This document shows, piece after piece, positions 17,530 to 28,107 of a stretch of DNA of 30,733 bases. Position 1 is the first letter of the stretch. Every line of letters begins with the position of its first letter. The DNA lies in NCBI GenBank assembly GCA_023334545.1, contig JAADVB010000221.1:1-30733 (forward strand), read 5' to 3'. Source of the DNA: Salisapilia sapeloensis. Its lineage: Eukaryota; Oomycota; Peronosporomycetes; Peronosporales; Salisapiliaceae. The notes beneath the pieces are model-generated. The model was not told the origin of the DNA. It made no database searches and saw only the letters and a list, made by a program, of their open reading frames with translations. The position numbers and the translations under genes are program-made.

Positions 17530-20500
17530 TTACTCTAACTCGTCTAAATATACTTGACCCCATCGCTGCCCTGGGGCTGCCTTCGAGTCGTTCTTGGCCT
17601 GGAACTTAGCCAAGTACCGTAGCTCATTCACCATATCCTTGGACAATTCCTTTTCAAACGACGCAAACGTCGACGCGACTTTACCGCTCATCTCGATACC
17701 ATTGTGGTGTAGGTACAGCGCGACCTTGGCGAGCTCATACACGTCGATAGAGTCCTTTGCTAGAGACTCTTCCAGCGCTTGTCGCTGCTTTTTCGTCAGG
17801 CGACCGATGCCGCGTCTCGCTCTCGCCTCTCGCTCGTGCTTGGCTTTCGTCGTTACTTTCATCAGTTCCAGCGCAATCTGCTTCATCATGCGTTGGTCTT
17901 TGGCGTCGGCTAAGATGAGCTTACCCGTCGAATCGAGAAGGTCTAATCGTAGACAGCTCTGTAGAGCGAGGAGGTAGACGCCACCTGTGGGCTGGATGAA
18001 CTGCTGTCGCAGCGCTTCAAAGAGTTGCAATCCTTTCGCCGCTCCTTTCTGCTCCTTGCGACTAGCTTTGCCTCCCGTGGTGTGCTCCAAGTTCCGACGT
18101 TGGACACAGTACTCCATCGCCGTTTCAAAGTGACGCACGTCGATGGCAAACGGCTGTAGCTGACGTGTAAGCAAAGCTCCAAGACGTTCAAAGTCGCCTT
18201 CTTCGCCATACGCATACAGCATCATCTCCATCGTATCCTTTTGCACCTCCGGCGCAAGTTCTCTCAAAAGCTCCTGTCCTTCCTCACTCTCGTACATCTG
18301 AAGCACTTCATACGCTTCGTCTAAATGTCCATCTCGAAGGAGTAGTCGAGACACTTTGGACACACTCTCTTTCGATCGAAGCTTTTGCAGTCCATGCAGA
18401 CGCGCGAATTTCAACAAGAAAGCAGCAGAGAGGATCGGATCGTAGTGCTTCTTATTCGGCACGCTCATCTTCCGTAAGACGCTCGAGAACTGGCCTGGAT
18501 GGCATGTCTCGTCATAGTGCGCCACAGCACGCTCCAACCGTTTGGCATGAACGTAAGCGCTGACAACATCCGACGTCTTGGTTGTTGGGAACATGGTCAC
18601 TGTCTTGGTGATTTCTTCATCCATTCGTGTCAATGCGAAGGAGTTGAGGACAGTGCGGAGGGCCGCAGGGAGCCCCCTCTGTTCCATGGCGTCCAAGAGC
18701 GACGGTTCCACTGCGTCCTGCAGAATGCCATCTACGTCCTCCTCTACGTCCACTCCACTCACGGATGCTGCTTCCAGCTCGTCCTTCTTGTTCAACAAAT
18801 CGTCTCTCAACGCAATGACCTTGTCCATCTGTCCACTACGCGTATACGCAGTCACAGCAGCCGAGATGGCGTACGAGTTTGCCTCCATGCCATGCTGCTG
18901 CATCATCTCAAAGAGCGAGATGACATCGTCATCGTCCCGGACACTCGCACGAATGGAGATAGCAAGGGAAACTGCTTCACTATCCAGCTTCGTTGGATAC
19001 TTTTGCAGCATCTGCGTACACAGCTCTGCTGCTCTTTCCAAGTTTTCATTCGTCACAGGAGATTCTACTGGGTTCCGTTTCATCAACGCCTTGATCACGA
19101 GCTTGTACATGCGGAGCGGCACTTCAATGACATTTGCTTCATTCTGCAAGTATGCCTTATCCAACCGATTGAACAGTCTCAAGACCATCACAGGCTGTTC
19201 CTCTCGCATGAGGACGTCCATGGCATCACATAGACTAAGCGCATTCGCAGTCGACAGCTCTTTGAATGAGAAAGTGTTCATCGCCAGAGCGAATGCAACG
19301 CGGTAGTTGTCTGAACCATCGGCATTCAAGGCATGAAGAGCAGCACCCTTACCTCTGTAGACAGGATGCAGTTTGTTCCTACGTGCCTTGGCCATCCACA
19401 GCCGCGCCGACTCCCATCCTTTCACCTCTAGCAACTTGGTCGTCACTACTCCAAACGTCTCAGTAGGTTCTTCCAAGACACTCAAGTCTACTAGCTGCAG
19501 CAGCTTTTTGATCATCTGCCAGTTCTCGTGCTTGATGAAACACTCCGCGCATGACTTGATGATACGGTCATCGATGGGAAGACCTCGTGCGTGCATGGCA
19601 GCAAGGTGCGACCAGACCTGCTCGGAAGGATCTTCTCGAGCCTTTGCGAATCCCGACAACATGCCGTGGTACAGAAGCGAATCCCGATGGGTCGTTTCTT
19701 CCACAACCTCGTCCAAAGCTTCCTCCACGTCCTGGTCTTTTATCTTGGGAGGTGTATAGATCTCATCCCATCGCTCCACAAGTTCATCCAGCGTTTCGAG
19801 CTCTCCATTGCTAGCAAAGACGTTCGCTAGCGAAGCATAGGCTGGTGGAAGAACCTTGGGAAGAGCTCTGTTCATGATGTCCCACGCACGTTTCGCGTCG
19901 AAGATGTTCTGTTCAGGGTCGCGCTTCTCGTCTCTCGATAGCGCATTGAAAGTCGAGAGGTAGAAGCCAGCAAAGGACGGAAGCGACTGTCTCGTCTTCT
20001 GACGACTCGCAACGAGAAGATCAAACAACTCAATCGCTTTCTCCGTGTTCTGTAGACGACCATGGGCACGAATGGCGGCAGCGAACGCGCTGTCAGGGAT
20101 GTAGTTGGGCTCCACACGCTCGAGCAAGAACTCAAAGATACTGAGTGTGACCTTGTTGTCCTTGGTGTAGTTGATATCGGACAAGATGGCTGCGTATTTC
20201 TTCACCTTGAGCTCCTCGTGCTGCTGTAGCTCTTGCATGATCTTCCAAAAGTCCCACGCTTCCGCATGCTTACCCACACGACAGGAAGATACGATCATAC
20301 GGCCGTAGCAGTAGGAAGAAGGCTGCACCTCGTGCGCGATCATTTCGTCAAACAAGGTACGAGCACTCCACTGCTTTCCATCCTTTACGAGAGCTGCAAT
20401 TGTCGTCGTGTACACTGGTTCGGACAGCGCAAACTGTTTCTGATGAGCTTCAGCGATGGTATGCAACGCTTCTGGCAGACGCTTATTGAGCACTTGCGTT

Positions 20501-21267
20501 CGAACGAGCTGGTCGTAGATTTCAGGGTCCATCTCGAGAACTTTTTGGCGTCTCAAGCGCGCGACAAGCTTGACGGCTTCATGGGATTGGTTACATCGAC
20601 CGAGACATCGGACCATTGCAGAGACATGAGAGTTGTCAATCGGACTGGCGAGACCATTGTCGCGGGTAGCATAGTAGACGAAGCGTTTCGTAGCGTGAGG
20701 GTTTTTGGACTTGCCGAGAGCTTCCAAACCGGCTCGGAAGGCTGCATCTGAGAGTAATACTTTCCTGTCGACGAAATCCATGATATGACTTTGCACACCA
20801 CGCCAGTCCTGTCGAGCGATGCACGCTTGGATGACAAAGTCCACACTTGTAGTCGTTGGAGCGATCCCGTCAACAGACATGTTATGCAGTAGACCAGGGA
20901 TCAGATCCAAACGACCTTGACGAGCGCACGCGACGATCGCACTTTCGTACATGGTAGCATTAAGTGCGATTTGCTGCGAGTCGCTTTCGTCTAACAGTTT
21001 CAAAGCTTTATGCCAATCGCCACTATCACGACAAGCATCTAGGTCATTCTCAAGCTGTTTGGTGGCAGCATCTTTGGATCCATTGGACGGAATCGATGAG
21101 GTGGAGAACGAGCTGTGAGGAATAGAAAGACGTGTCGAAGCTGAAATTGGCTGACTGCAATACTGGAGAGCTACCGCAGGAATTTTACGGCCACTGTGAC
21201 CTTTTGATAATGCGTGGGCAGCAGCCAACGGCTTGGCAGAGCCCATGAACCGACGTGCTCGAAGCAT
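17530..21267 (-). CDS. Large pentatricopeptide repeat (PPR)-like protein, probably mitochondrial
   Basis: Single exon, 1245 residues. The N-terminus is rich in Arg, Ala and Ser and free of acidic residues (MLRARRFMGSAKPLAAAHAL), as in a mitochondrial presequence. The body is a long array of helix pairs, with PPR-like units such as NATMYESAIVACARQGRLDL, SVDFVIQACIARQDWRGVQ, SEPVYTTTIAALVKDGKQW and SYCYGRMIVSSCRVGKHAEAW; a second well-formed unit is NSYAISAAVTAYTRSGQMDK. The C-terminal region is basic, with a KAKHEREARARRG stretch. PPR arrays bind RNA in organelles, in processing, stability or translation; the target cannot be read here. There is no DYW, PROR or SMR domain that I can see. The single-exon structure is usual for PPR genes. 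Confidence 0.88.
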   Translation of the reverse strand: MLRARRFMGSAKPLAAAHALSKGHSGRKIPAVALQYCSQPISASTRLSIPHSSFSTSSIPSNGSKDAATKQLENDLDACRDSGDWHKALKLLDESDSQQIALNATMYESAIVACARQGRLDLIPGLLHNMSVDGIAPTTTSVDFVIQACIARQDWRGVQSHIMDFVDRKVLLSDAAFRAGLEALGKSKNPHATKRFVYYATRDNGLASPIDNSHVSAMVRCLGRCNQSHEAVKLVARLRRQKVLEMDPEIYDQLVRTQVLNKRLPEALHTIAEAHQKQFALSEPVYTTTIAALVKDGKQWSARTLFDEMIAHEVQPSSYCYGRMIVSSCRVGKHAEAWDFWKIMQELQQHEELKVKKYAAILSDINYTKDNKVTLSIFEFLLERVEPNYIPDSAFAAAIRAHGRLQNTEKAIELFDLLVASRQKTRQSLPSFAGFYLSTFNALSRDEKRDPEQNIFDAKRAWDIMNRALPKVLPPAYASLANVFASNGELETLDELVERWDEIYTPPKIKDQDVEEALDEVVEETTHRDSLLYHGMLSGFAKAREDPSEQVWSHLAAMHARGLPIDDRIIKSCAECFIKHENWQMIKKLLQLVDLSVLEEPTETFGVVTTKLLEVKGWESARLWMAKARRNKLHPVYRGKGAALHALNADGSDNYRVAFALAMNTFSFKELSTANALSLCDAMDVLMREEQPVMVLRLFNRLDKAYLQNEANVIEVPLRMYKLVIKALMKRNPVESPVTNENLERAAELCTQMLQKYPTKLDSEAVSLAISIRASVRDDDDVISLFEMMQQHGMEANSYAISAAVTAYTRSGQMDKVIALRDDLLNKKDELEAASVSGVDVEEDVDGILQDAVEPSLLDAMEQRGLPAALRTVLNSFALTRMDEEITKTVTMFPTTKTSDVVSAYVHAKRLERAVAHYDETCHPGQFSSVLRKMSVPNKKHYDPILSAAFLLKFARLHGLQKLRSKESVSKVSRLLLRDGHLDEAYEVLQMYESEEGQELLRELAPEVQKDTMEMMLYAYGEEGDFERLGALLTRQLQPFAIDVRHFETAMEYCVQRRNLEHTTGGKASRKEQKGAAKGLQLFEALRQQFIQPTGGVYLLALQSCLRLDLLDSTGKLILADAKDQRMMKQIALELMKVTTKAKHEREARARRGIGRLTKKQRQALEESLAKDSIDVYELAKVALYLHHNGIEMSGKVASTFASFEKELSKDMVNELRYLAKFQAKNDSKAAPGQRWGQVYLDELE

Positions 21268-21662
21268 CTTGTATCAATAATGTTCTGCAAGTAGAAATAC
21301 TCTGTGAATGTGTTTGATAGGCTGTTGTAATTGCTGGAAGGCTGGTAGACCAAAGGTGCTTCTTCCAACGGCACGCACTTGCTATCGAGATGAACCAAGT
21401 TCTGCTCTGGCGTCGCGATCGACTCGAGCAGCTCACAACCAAGGAATCAGGCTGTCAACATTCTACCACAAGATTGGATAAAATTTATTATGGAGGATAT
21501 TTTATTGGAGGAAAAAGGATTGGTAATCTGGGTAGAGATCTTGAAGCGATGCGAGATGGATACCCACCTTTCTAGGATCTATTTTAGTCCTTGGACCTGA
21601 TACTGTGTTTGTTATGCTCTCAATGTTCATCACTGTATGATCGATTTAAGAATACCTGGAAA
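21268..21662. promoter_or_regulatory. Divergent intergenic region between PPR gene and repeat-motif gene
   Basis: 395 nt between two divergent start codons. It holds a 61-codon plus-strand frame (21390-21575) with no family resemblance, and I could not splice it in phase to the downstream gene, so I regard it as chance or a leader ORF. It is AT-rich near 21480-21520. It must contain both promoters; no specific motif recognised. Confidence 0.4.
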
Positions 21663-22691
21663 ATGACACATCGAAAGTGCCAGCCTGTGCCTACAAAGGC
21701 TTGTAATGAGGCTAAAGAGACGAAGAATGAGAATGCTCATGTGTTTGGTACTCTCGAGGACTACTTCAATGCGTCTTCGACGTACAAACCGGAGCAAATG
21801 AAACAAGTGAACGATCACTTACCGGCGAACATGCTTCCAAGTTCGGCAATGGCAATGGAAAGACCTGAAATGGAAGAAGAAGTGAACGAAGATTCTGATG
21901 CGAAAGCCACTGAAGGGACGTCGGCAGCTGACGAGAAAGACACTGCAGGAGTCGAGAAACAGGAAGAAAAAGATGACGATGTTGACCCATCCTTGATTTC
22001 TGCGTCAAGAGTTTCGACTGCTTCAGCAGCTTGCGATGAATATAAAGATGATCTGGATGCGTTTGAGACAGAAGGCGAACCCGATGACGTCGCTGGGATG
22101 ACGCTTAGCGATTATCTTCATGCCCACGATCAGGACAGTATATTAAATATATCAGTGCCTCTTCAAACAACGCCAGCGGAGCAGAAAGATAGTAAAACAT
22201 CGACGAATGAACAAAAGGCTACGAGCAAACCTTTGCCGTCGAAAGAACTCGTCTCGGGGATGACACTTGAAGACTACCTTGGTGCCTCATCAGTCCAGAA
22301 AGCGGAACATCCGACGGTAAACGATATGTCGAGTAGGAAGCAGCCTTTAAAGGTGAACGATAGCTCCCATGAACATCCTCCCATGTCCAAGCTATTACAA
22401 GGACATCCAGATGGCATGCATACACATCGAAAAGCTCGATGGAAACCTCGACAACCAAAGGTGCAGTCGACGGAAGTCATGACCAAACGATCTGTTGGGA
22501 AGTCCGTTTTACCTACAAAGGCAAGTCCCACGAAGAAAATGAATGCCACATCAGCTTATCATGTTAAGAAAGGTGCATTCGATGCATCAGCGCCACTGCC
22601 CAAGCTACATCAAGGAGGTGGGAAGCAGATGCATTTAACGCATCCAAGTCAAGAGGACGTCGCCACGAAGCGGCTGCCACGTCTATCCTAG
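21663..22691 (+). CDS. Uncharacterised, probably disordered protein with a repeated TLxDYL motif
   Basis: 342 residues from the first ATG (21663); the frame is open upstream to 21588 but has no ATG there. I recognise no domain. A short motif occurs three times: FGTLEDYFNASS (about 28-39), GMTLSDYLHAH (about 146-156) and GMTLEDYLGASS (about 199-210); the first and third are each followed by VND about ten residues later. The first half is acidic and Glu/Asp/Lys-rich, the second half basic with many Lys, Pro, His and Gln, so the chain is likely disordered, with the three motifs as short binding helices. No signal peptide or membrane segment in the ATG-initiated product. Convergent with the farnesyltransferase gene (34 nt between stops). 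Confidence 0.75.
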   Translation: MTHRKCQPVPTKACNEAKETKNENAHVFGTLEDYFNASSTYKPEQMKQVNDHLPANMLPSSAMAMERPEMEEEVNEDSDAKATEGTSAADEKDTAGVEKQEEKDDDVDPSLISASRVSTASAACDEYKDDLDAFETEGEPDDVAGMTLSDYLHAHDQDSILNISVPLQTTPAEQKDSKTSTNEQKATSKPLPSKELVSGMTLEDYLGASSVQKAEHPTVNDMSSRKQPLKVNDSSHEHPPMSKLLQGHPDGMHTHRKARWKPRQPKVQSTEVMTKRSVGKSVLPTKASPTKKMNATSAYHVKKGAFDASAPLPKLHQGGGKQMHLTHPSQEDVATKRLPRLS

Positions 22692-22725
22692 ATAAAGCTT
22701 AGACAAGTGAAGATGAACTGTTTCT

Positions 22726-24202
22726 TTATTCCTCTGGTTTAAACGTCTTTTCAGCGAAATACTGCTTCATTCTCTCCACTTTGTCCACCGCAACATTGTA
22801 CGCCGGGTGCACTTGTCCAACGAGATTCTCTGGATCTCCAAACACCACCGGTTCTTCTTTTCCGTTGCCATGCTGCGCGACGGACAGACCTGCGAGGCAA
22901 TAGCAGGAATGATAATGATCCCTTGGCTTCCCTGGTTTGTCCCGAAGGCCACCATCCAACTGCTGACAGCACTGGATAATATACTTTTGCAGCTGTTCTC
23001 GATGGCTTTGGAAGACGACGTTCTCGTTGCCAAACTTTTTTCGCAAAGCACTGTCGACGAGTGCTGGGAGGGAGCCTTGCCAGAAGCTGTAGCAGCCATC
23101 TACTAGTTTATTTGTGCGGCCTTGATACCCGCCTTCGAACGGCATTTGTCTGTTGATGAGCCAGAAGACGAATGCTTCCAAGTCTTGCATTTTATCGACA
23201 CTGTCCAGAATGTACAACGCAGCGACGGCGCAGAACGAGTAGCCACCATGCGCCTCGTTGCCTGGTTCACCTCCAAAGCCTCCTTCGTACGTTTGGCAGG
23301 AGGTGATGTAGTCGACTACTCCGGCCTTCAGCTCTTCCGTGAGGATGCCAAAGAGACTGGCGATCGAGATCACGCAGTACGTGACACGGACATCCACTTC
23401 TCTATAGAAACCATGAGTCTGATGATACTAGTGCACGAGTAACATAGTAGATAGTACCCTCCGTCATGGGCTGAGAATGCACCGCTAGCATGGTCCTTTC
23501 GGCTACAAAAGAATTTGTAGAGAGCTTGTCGGTCGACAACCTCATAAGCTTCTGGAGTGCCGAGGAGAGCAAGGGCCAAGCTGGACGCATACGTTGTAGC
23601 CGTATGTCCAAATTGCATCGGAGCACCTCCAAAGCCGCCAGCGTTCAGTGGAGACCAGTAGTGTCGGATCGTACCTACATGGCCTCTACGTGTCAGAAGA
23701 GATAAAATATGAATGATGCGGACGAAATACCGATTGCTTGGTCGGCATATGGATCCAAGTTTTCTCCCAACAAGTCTAGTCCATTTAGAATCCAATAGAT
23801 GATCCAAGGATGGCTAGACATTCACAGATGAGGTACGAAGACACTATAAAATGCGTAGGCAGTACCTCGCATCCAATGCGACGAATCCATGTGGAAGGCG
23901 CCTCAAGCCACTGCGCAGGTACTTGATATGCTTTTCACGCATAAGCCTCGGCTATAAGGTGATAGAACGTTATTTAACACACTGCATCTAGTGCTAGCCA
24001 CAGAATTTTCTCCAGTACGTACTTGCAATTGATCATTGACAAACTCGGTTTCTTTGAGCTCATACAACTGGTCTGGTGGCAATCCAGTCAGCGGAAAGTA
24101 GTACATTGCACAGCTCTGTTCACACTCTTGCTGGTCTCGAAAGGTTTTCGTCGGAAACCCATCGCTTTGTGCACGAAAGAGCTCGATCACAGATAGATCC
24201 AT
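22726..24202 (-). CDS. Protein farnesyltransferase subunit beta
   Basis: Five exons: 24023-24202, 23866-23930, 23731-23813, 23458-23674 and 22726-23401 (introns of 92, 52, 56 and 56 nt), 406 residues. It is the catalytic subunit that transfers farnesyl from farnesyl-PP to CaaX cysteines together with an alpha subunit, in the cytosol. The prenyltransferase repeats are clear: NAGGFGGAP, GGEVDVRVTYC (assembled across an intron), YEGGFGGEPGNEAHGGYSFC, FEGGYQGRTNKLVDGCYSFW, and LDGGLRDKPGKPRDHYHSCY. The Zn ligands should be the Asp and Cys in VDGCYSFW and the His in YHSCYC. LDASHPW near the N-terminus, produced by splicing, is also conserved. Farnesyl rather than geranylgeranyl specificity is supported by the DKPGKxRDxYHxCYC pattern. 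The start ATG lies 136 nt below the fusion gene's stop. Confidence 0.93.
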
Positions 24203-24338
24203 CTCGTCCTCTACTTTGGTCGTCTTCTGGTCGAAACGAATAAAACCAAATTTAAACGAATAATAAATCAGAGAAACGAATATCCGATTTACTATTATTT
24301 TCTACTTTTATCTGTAAATGGACAGCTACTTCCGTGAT

Positions 24339-26422
24339 TCACGTTAGTCTCTCGATTGTTTCAGATAGTTCACGTAGAGCTTTATCGGCGAAACCTTGCT
24401 TATTGTTCGTTCGAGTGACTTTCGTCGGCCAGTGACCGCATGTGACACAAAAGTCTTGACTGGCATGCGAGAGCTCGAATCCACATGCTGGGCAATAGCC
24501 ATCTGAACCGTGTGCTCTCTTCTTGCCCAAGTTGTCTAAACTTTGAATTTCTTCTATCAGCTTTTCAAAGAAAAAGAGATGTTCTCGGTCTCGGATGACA
24601 ACTCGATGCTCTTGCATCACGTGCCTCCTTTTTGCCTCCAACTCTTCATCCGTCCAATACAAGTCAAAATACCCCATTCGCAACGCCGTTGTCCCTGCAC
24701 CTTGCTCAATCGGCTCTTTGGTTCGCCATTGAGAATAGCTTTCAGGAAATGCTTTTCGTAGCACCAACTTTCCATAATCAATCTTTCCAGACCGAGGGAC
24801 TGGGCATTGCTCTCCCACAACGTCCTCTTTCTTTAGTTTTAATGCGAAATGGATGACTTTTGGATCTAGAAAAGGACTCAGGACATTCATACCGAAGGAA
24901 GCTGCTAGCTTAGAAGAAGTAAACTGCATCACATTTGCAATCTGAGCTCTGTAGGCTTGCAGCGCTTCTTCGTCCATACGATGGTAAAATGAGTAGCCAC
25001 AGAAAATCTCGTCAGCTCCATCTCCTGTTACTACTGTCTGAACACCTAACGCTGCAGCCTTTTCCAGAGTAGCATAGATTACAAGGCTGTTACGTAGCTC
25101 CATTGGATCGAAGGACTGGAGGATGCAACTTACTTTTCTAGCTTTCATGACAAGGTCCTCAAGTGAAATTTGAAGGATATGATGCTCTCCAATCGATACG
25201 CCCTCCAATCTCTGGTATATAGCTGATGCAAATGAAGCATCGTTGGCCGTTGGATTAGCTTGAAGGCTTAGAGCATGATCGAACTTTAGAATAGGAACTG
25301 CACTGCCGTCTTTATCAAGAGATATGCGTTCGCCAATCGTATCTGCATGGATTACCTGGCTGCTTGCTTCAGCTATGATGGATGTGTCAAGGCCACCGCT
25401 GAGTAAGATGGCATTATTATCCGAATTAGAGAGTTGCTGTTTGCTCTCGGTCAGAACTTGTTGGAGAAGCTGTCGACAGCGAACGACATTCTCTGGCACT
25501 GAATCACGGAGGTAATCAGTACATTCACAATTACCATAAGCATTGGAAACGTCCATGAGGTACTTTAAATCTTTAGTATAATGATACAAGATCTGCTCGG
25601 AAGAGTACATTTGATTGTGAGACGGAGCCAACGTAATACGAGGTAGGACCCATGCCTTCCAAGCATCTTGCGATATACCCGACTGCTGTTTTCGACTTTG
25701 TTCAAATGCTGCTTCCATTTGCTCTGACAAGACTGAATGCAGATCGCCAGTGTGATCACAAAGATCAGGCTGCCTCTTAAGTCCAAACTCTTCCTCTTCT
25801 TGAGGAGAGAGACCCTCCACATCGAAAATGAGTGCACAGCGAAATGCAAGCCAAGGTCCTAGTGTTGGATGTAAACAGAGCTGAGATGCCGGACAGTGAG
25901 AAACAGCTTTCGAGGCCAGTGCCATCTTTTGAGCGAGAATCATTTTGGATGGCTCAGTATCTGCCACCCAGTACGTGCTGCTTGGACGTGAAACTTTGTC
26001 TGGAAAGGAACGTATTGCAGAATCTACAGATGATTGTACATATCGGTCGATTGGATTCGACTCTATCATGCCACCGTTGCTGCTCCATTCCTGTGTAATG
26101 CTGTCCATAAAAGGTTTCCAGAGTGCCTTTGAATTACCAACAAGAAGCACGAGGTGCGAATTTAAACTAGACGAACTAGTCTTCAACTTGAACTCTCTAT
26201 ACTTTGGATTGGGCGCAGAAGCTGCAGAAGCATCCAAATATGAATTGTATTGCTCAACAGTCGTGGGAATGAGTACATCGAGGCCTCTATCAATGATAGT
26301 CCATAAATCAATATATTATTTTACTTTTGATCACATGCATAATGCTTATTCATTTACTTGGTAACCAGTGCTTTCTGGAAGAGACGAACGAGGTCTAAAG
26401 AGCTGGTGGAATGGGTCGACAT
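24339..26422 (-). CDS. Fusion protein: MMACHC-like cobalamin-processing domain + asparagine-synthetase domain + zinc ribbon
   Basis: Two exons, 26358-26422 and 24339-26286 (71-nt intron GTAAAT...ATAG), 670 residues. Residues about 8-265 resemble MMACHC (CblC), which binds and dealkylates or decyanates vitamin B12: LVRLFQKALVTKGLDVLIP, LVLLVGNSKALWKPFM, NPIDRYVQSSVD, KMILAQKMALASKAV, LCLHPTLGPWLAFRCALIF (the His at 161 matches the base-off cobalamin His region) and MYSSEQILYHYTKDLKYLM. Residues about 280-600 form an asparagine-synthetase-type ATP-pyrophosphatase domain with the PP-loop ILLSGGLDTSII (Asp about 322) and VVTGDGADEIFCGY, DPMELRNS and LSPFLDPKV. A C-terminal zinc ribbon (CPACGF...CVTCGHWP, about 622-645) follows. 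There is no N-terminal glutaminase. All in one continuous exon, so this is not a gene-prediction join. Function of the fusion unknown. Confidence 0.82.
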
Positions 26423-26559
26423 CGGTTTTGTCGTTCGTGTCCACTTTTTGTTGTCAGCTTCGCTCAAGTGCGAATATATCTTGAAAAGATGTACGTTTCA
26501 GTGCACCTTTTCAAGATCCAAGGAGCAGCCTCGAGTAGTCCTCTTCCGTTCCTGACACG
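26423..26559. promoter_or_regulatory. Short divergent promoter region with a perfect inverted repeat
   Basis: 137 nt between the start codons of the cobalamin/asparagine-synthetase fusion gene (minus) and OSCP1 (plus). Within it, ATCTTGAAAAG at 26478-26488 and its exact reverse complement CTTTTCAAGAT at 26507-26517 flank an 18-nt spacer. The arms could bind a dimeric factor or fold into a hairpin in either 5' leader. Such an 11-nt match could also occur by chance in a window this size. Confidence 0.4.
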
Positions 26560-27964
26560 ATGATGGCTACTGCAAGCATGATGACGATGCCTATGTTAAT
26601 CCTGAACATGGGTTCAGAGATGATTTACGTCTTGGACCAGCGGCTTCGAGCACAAAAAGTGCCACGAGAAAAAAGCACGAAAGGTCTGTGTCATGTCTTC
26701 ATCGATGCTTCGATCAAAAATATCATTTGCATTCTAACTGTATTACTTGATAGTCCTGGATGATCTACTACGAGCACTTCATAGAGAAGACTTTATAGCT
26801 GAAGCTTTTCGCCCTCAGTCTGTACACCACACGAATGCAGCACTAAGACAAGTGTTTGACAAGTTAGCCCATTCATCCATCATGAAACTCAATTCAAATT
26901 CCATGGACAAGGTAGTCAATGTACAAGTCATTAAATTATCCTCTCCATTCACAATTGTATATACTCTTGTAGCTATACGAACTCATGCGGATGGGTTTTA
27001 AGCATCAGTTGCTCATGTGTGCATCTGCAGATGAGATTCTGCAGGTGACGATGAACCATTTGACCACGACGAAGGGATTGACCGACTGCGAAAAGGTTAG
27101 AAGTCTCATCGACGAATCAGCTCAGAAAGTTACGCAGGTACTTGGTCCCATTCGTTTGCTACAATAAGCTCAATCATGCCCAACTATTTCCTTGGACAGA
27201 CGTATGGCCCGATGCTTCCAGGAGACATGTTCGTACTCAAGCAGGAGCTTCTCCTCTTCTTCCAAGACGCTCGTGTCAAAGTATCTCTCTTTCTACAGAC
27301 TGGCGTGCAAGAGAAGGACGGCACCATCATCTTACGTTCTGATGGTAACACAGCTTCTGGAGGTCGGAAACCTGGCAGAGTATGCTATTTTGACGACCAG
27401 GGAAGGAAAACCAAAGAGGACTCCTTCTTCATCGCGAGTGCTCAGGAAAGTACGACAGCTCCGACAGGTCACATCCTGAAGCGAGACCCTGTCCATCCGT
27501 ACCTTGGCTGTAACATTTACAATACCGAAAATCGTGGTGTTCCTATCGCTCCAAAACCCAGTGACAATGCAATGGCTTCAGCCGGAAAGAGTGACGGAGT
27601 GAAGGCTGCTGCCATGCCTCAAAAGCAGTTCAAAGCAACAGGGTCGGACGGATTAAACTTGCTTGCAAGTCTTGTTGGTACTGGTGCAACGAAAGCTTCT
27701 GCCAAAGACCAAACGGATAGTGAAGGTCACAAAGCTTTTCGCTTTAACCTCTTCCCGGAAGACGACAGTTCCAAGGCCAAAGATAACGATGAAGACCCTG
27801 TACCAACGATTTGGATCGATGCATCGAGTGATCCAAAGCAGGCACTCGGCGTCGTACATGACTTTGATGAGGCCAAACTCGATAAGAAGAAAACAAGAAC
27901 AGACGATGACACGGACGATCTACTTGTTCTAATGGATACCGCTATTCGAAGTGACAGGAAATGA
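26560..27964 (+). CDS. OSCP1: OSCP1-like protein (organic solute carrier partner 1)
   Basis: Four exons: 26560-26683, 26754-26911, 26973-27137 and 27200-27964 (introns of 70, 61 and 62 nt), 403 residues. The sequence follows OSCP1 throughout: LILNMGSEMIYVLDQRLRAQ, KLAHSSIMKLNSNSMDKLYE (across an exon junction), MGFKHQLLMC, EILQVTMNHL, GDMFVLKQELLLFFQDARVK, VSLFLQTGVQ, then FRFNLFPEDD near 230 of the last exon and a C-terminal DDLLVLMDTAI. The family has no known enzymatic domain; in animals it modulates solute transport and it is associated with ciliated lineages. The start is ambiguous among several Met codons in the first 12 residues. The last third is acidic and probably disordered. Confidence 0.9.
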
Positions 27965-28107
27965 GGAAGAAAAAGACTTAGCTGAATGCTAGACGTTTCA
28001 AGATTTCTTTGATTATGCAAGTACCTTTACTTCAAAATAAACAGCAGCATCTTTCACTACTGCCGTTGAAAAGGCTTGAGGTACTTTTGATTTGCTTTCA
28101 CAAGCAG

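Noticed and set aside
18499-19306. Long plus-strand frames (over 240 codons) opposite the PPR gene
   Set aside because: They are composition-driven shadows of the minus-strand coding region, with no family features.
21390-21575. 61-codon plus-strand frame between the PPR gene and the repeat-motif gene
   Set aside because: No family resemblance, and no splice in correct phase to the downstream frame was found.
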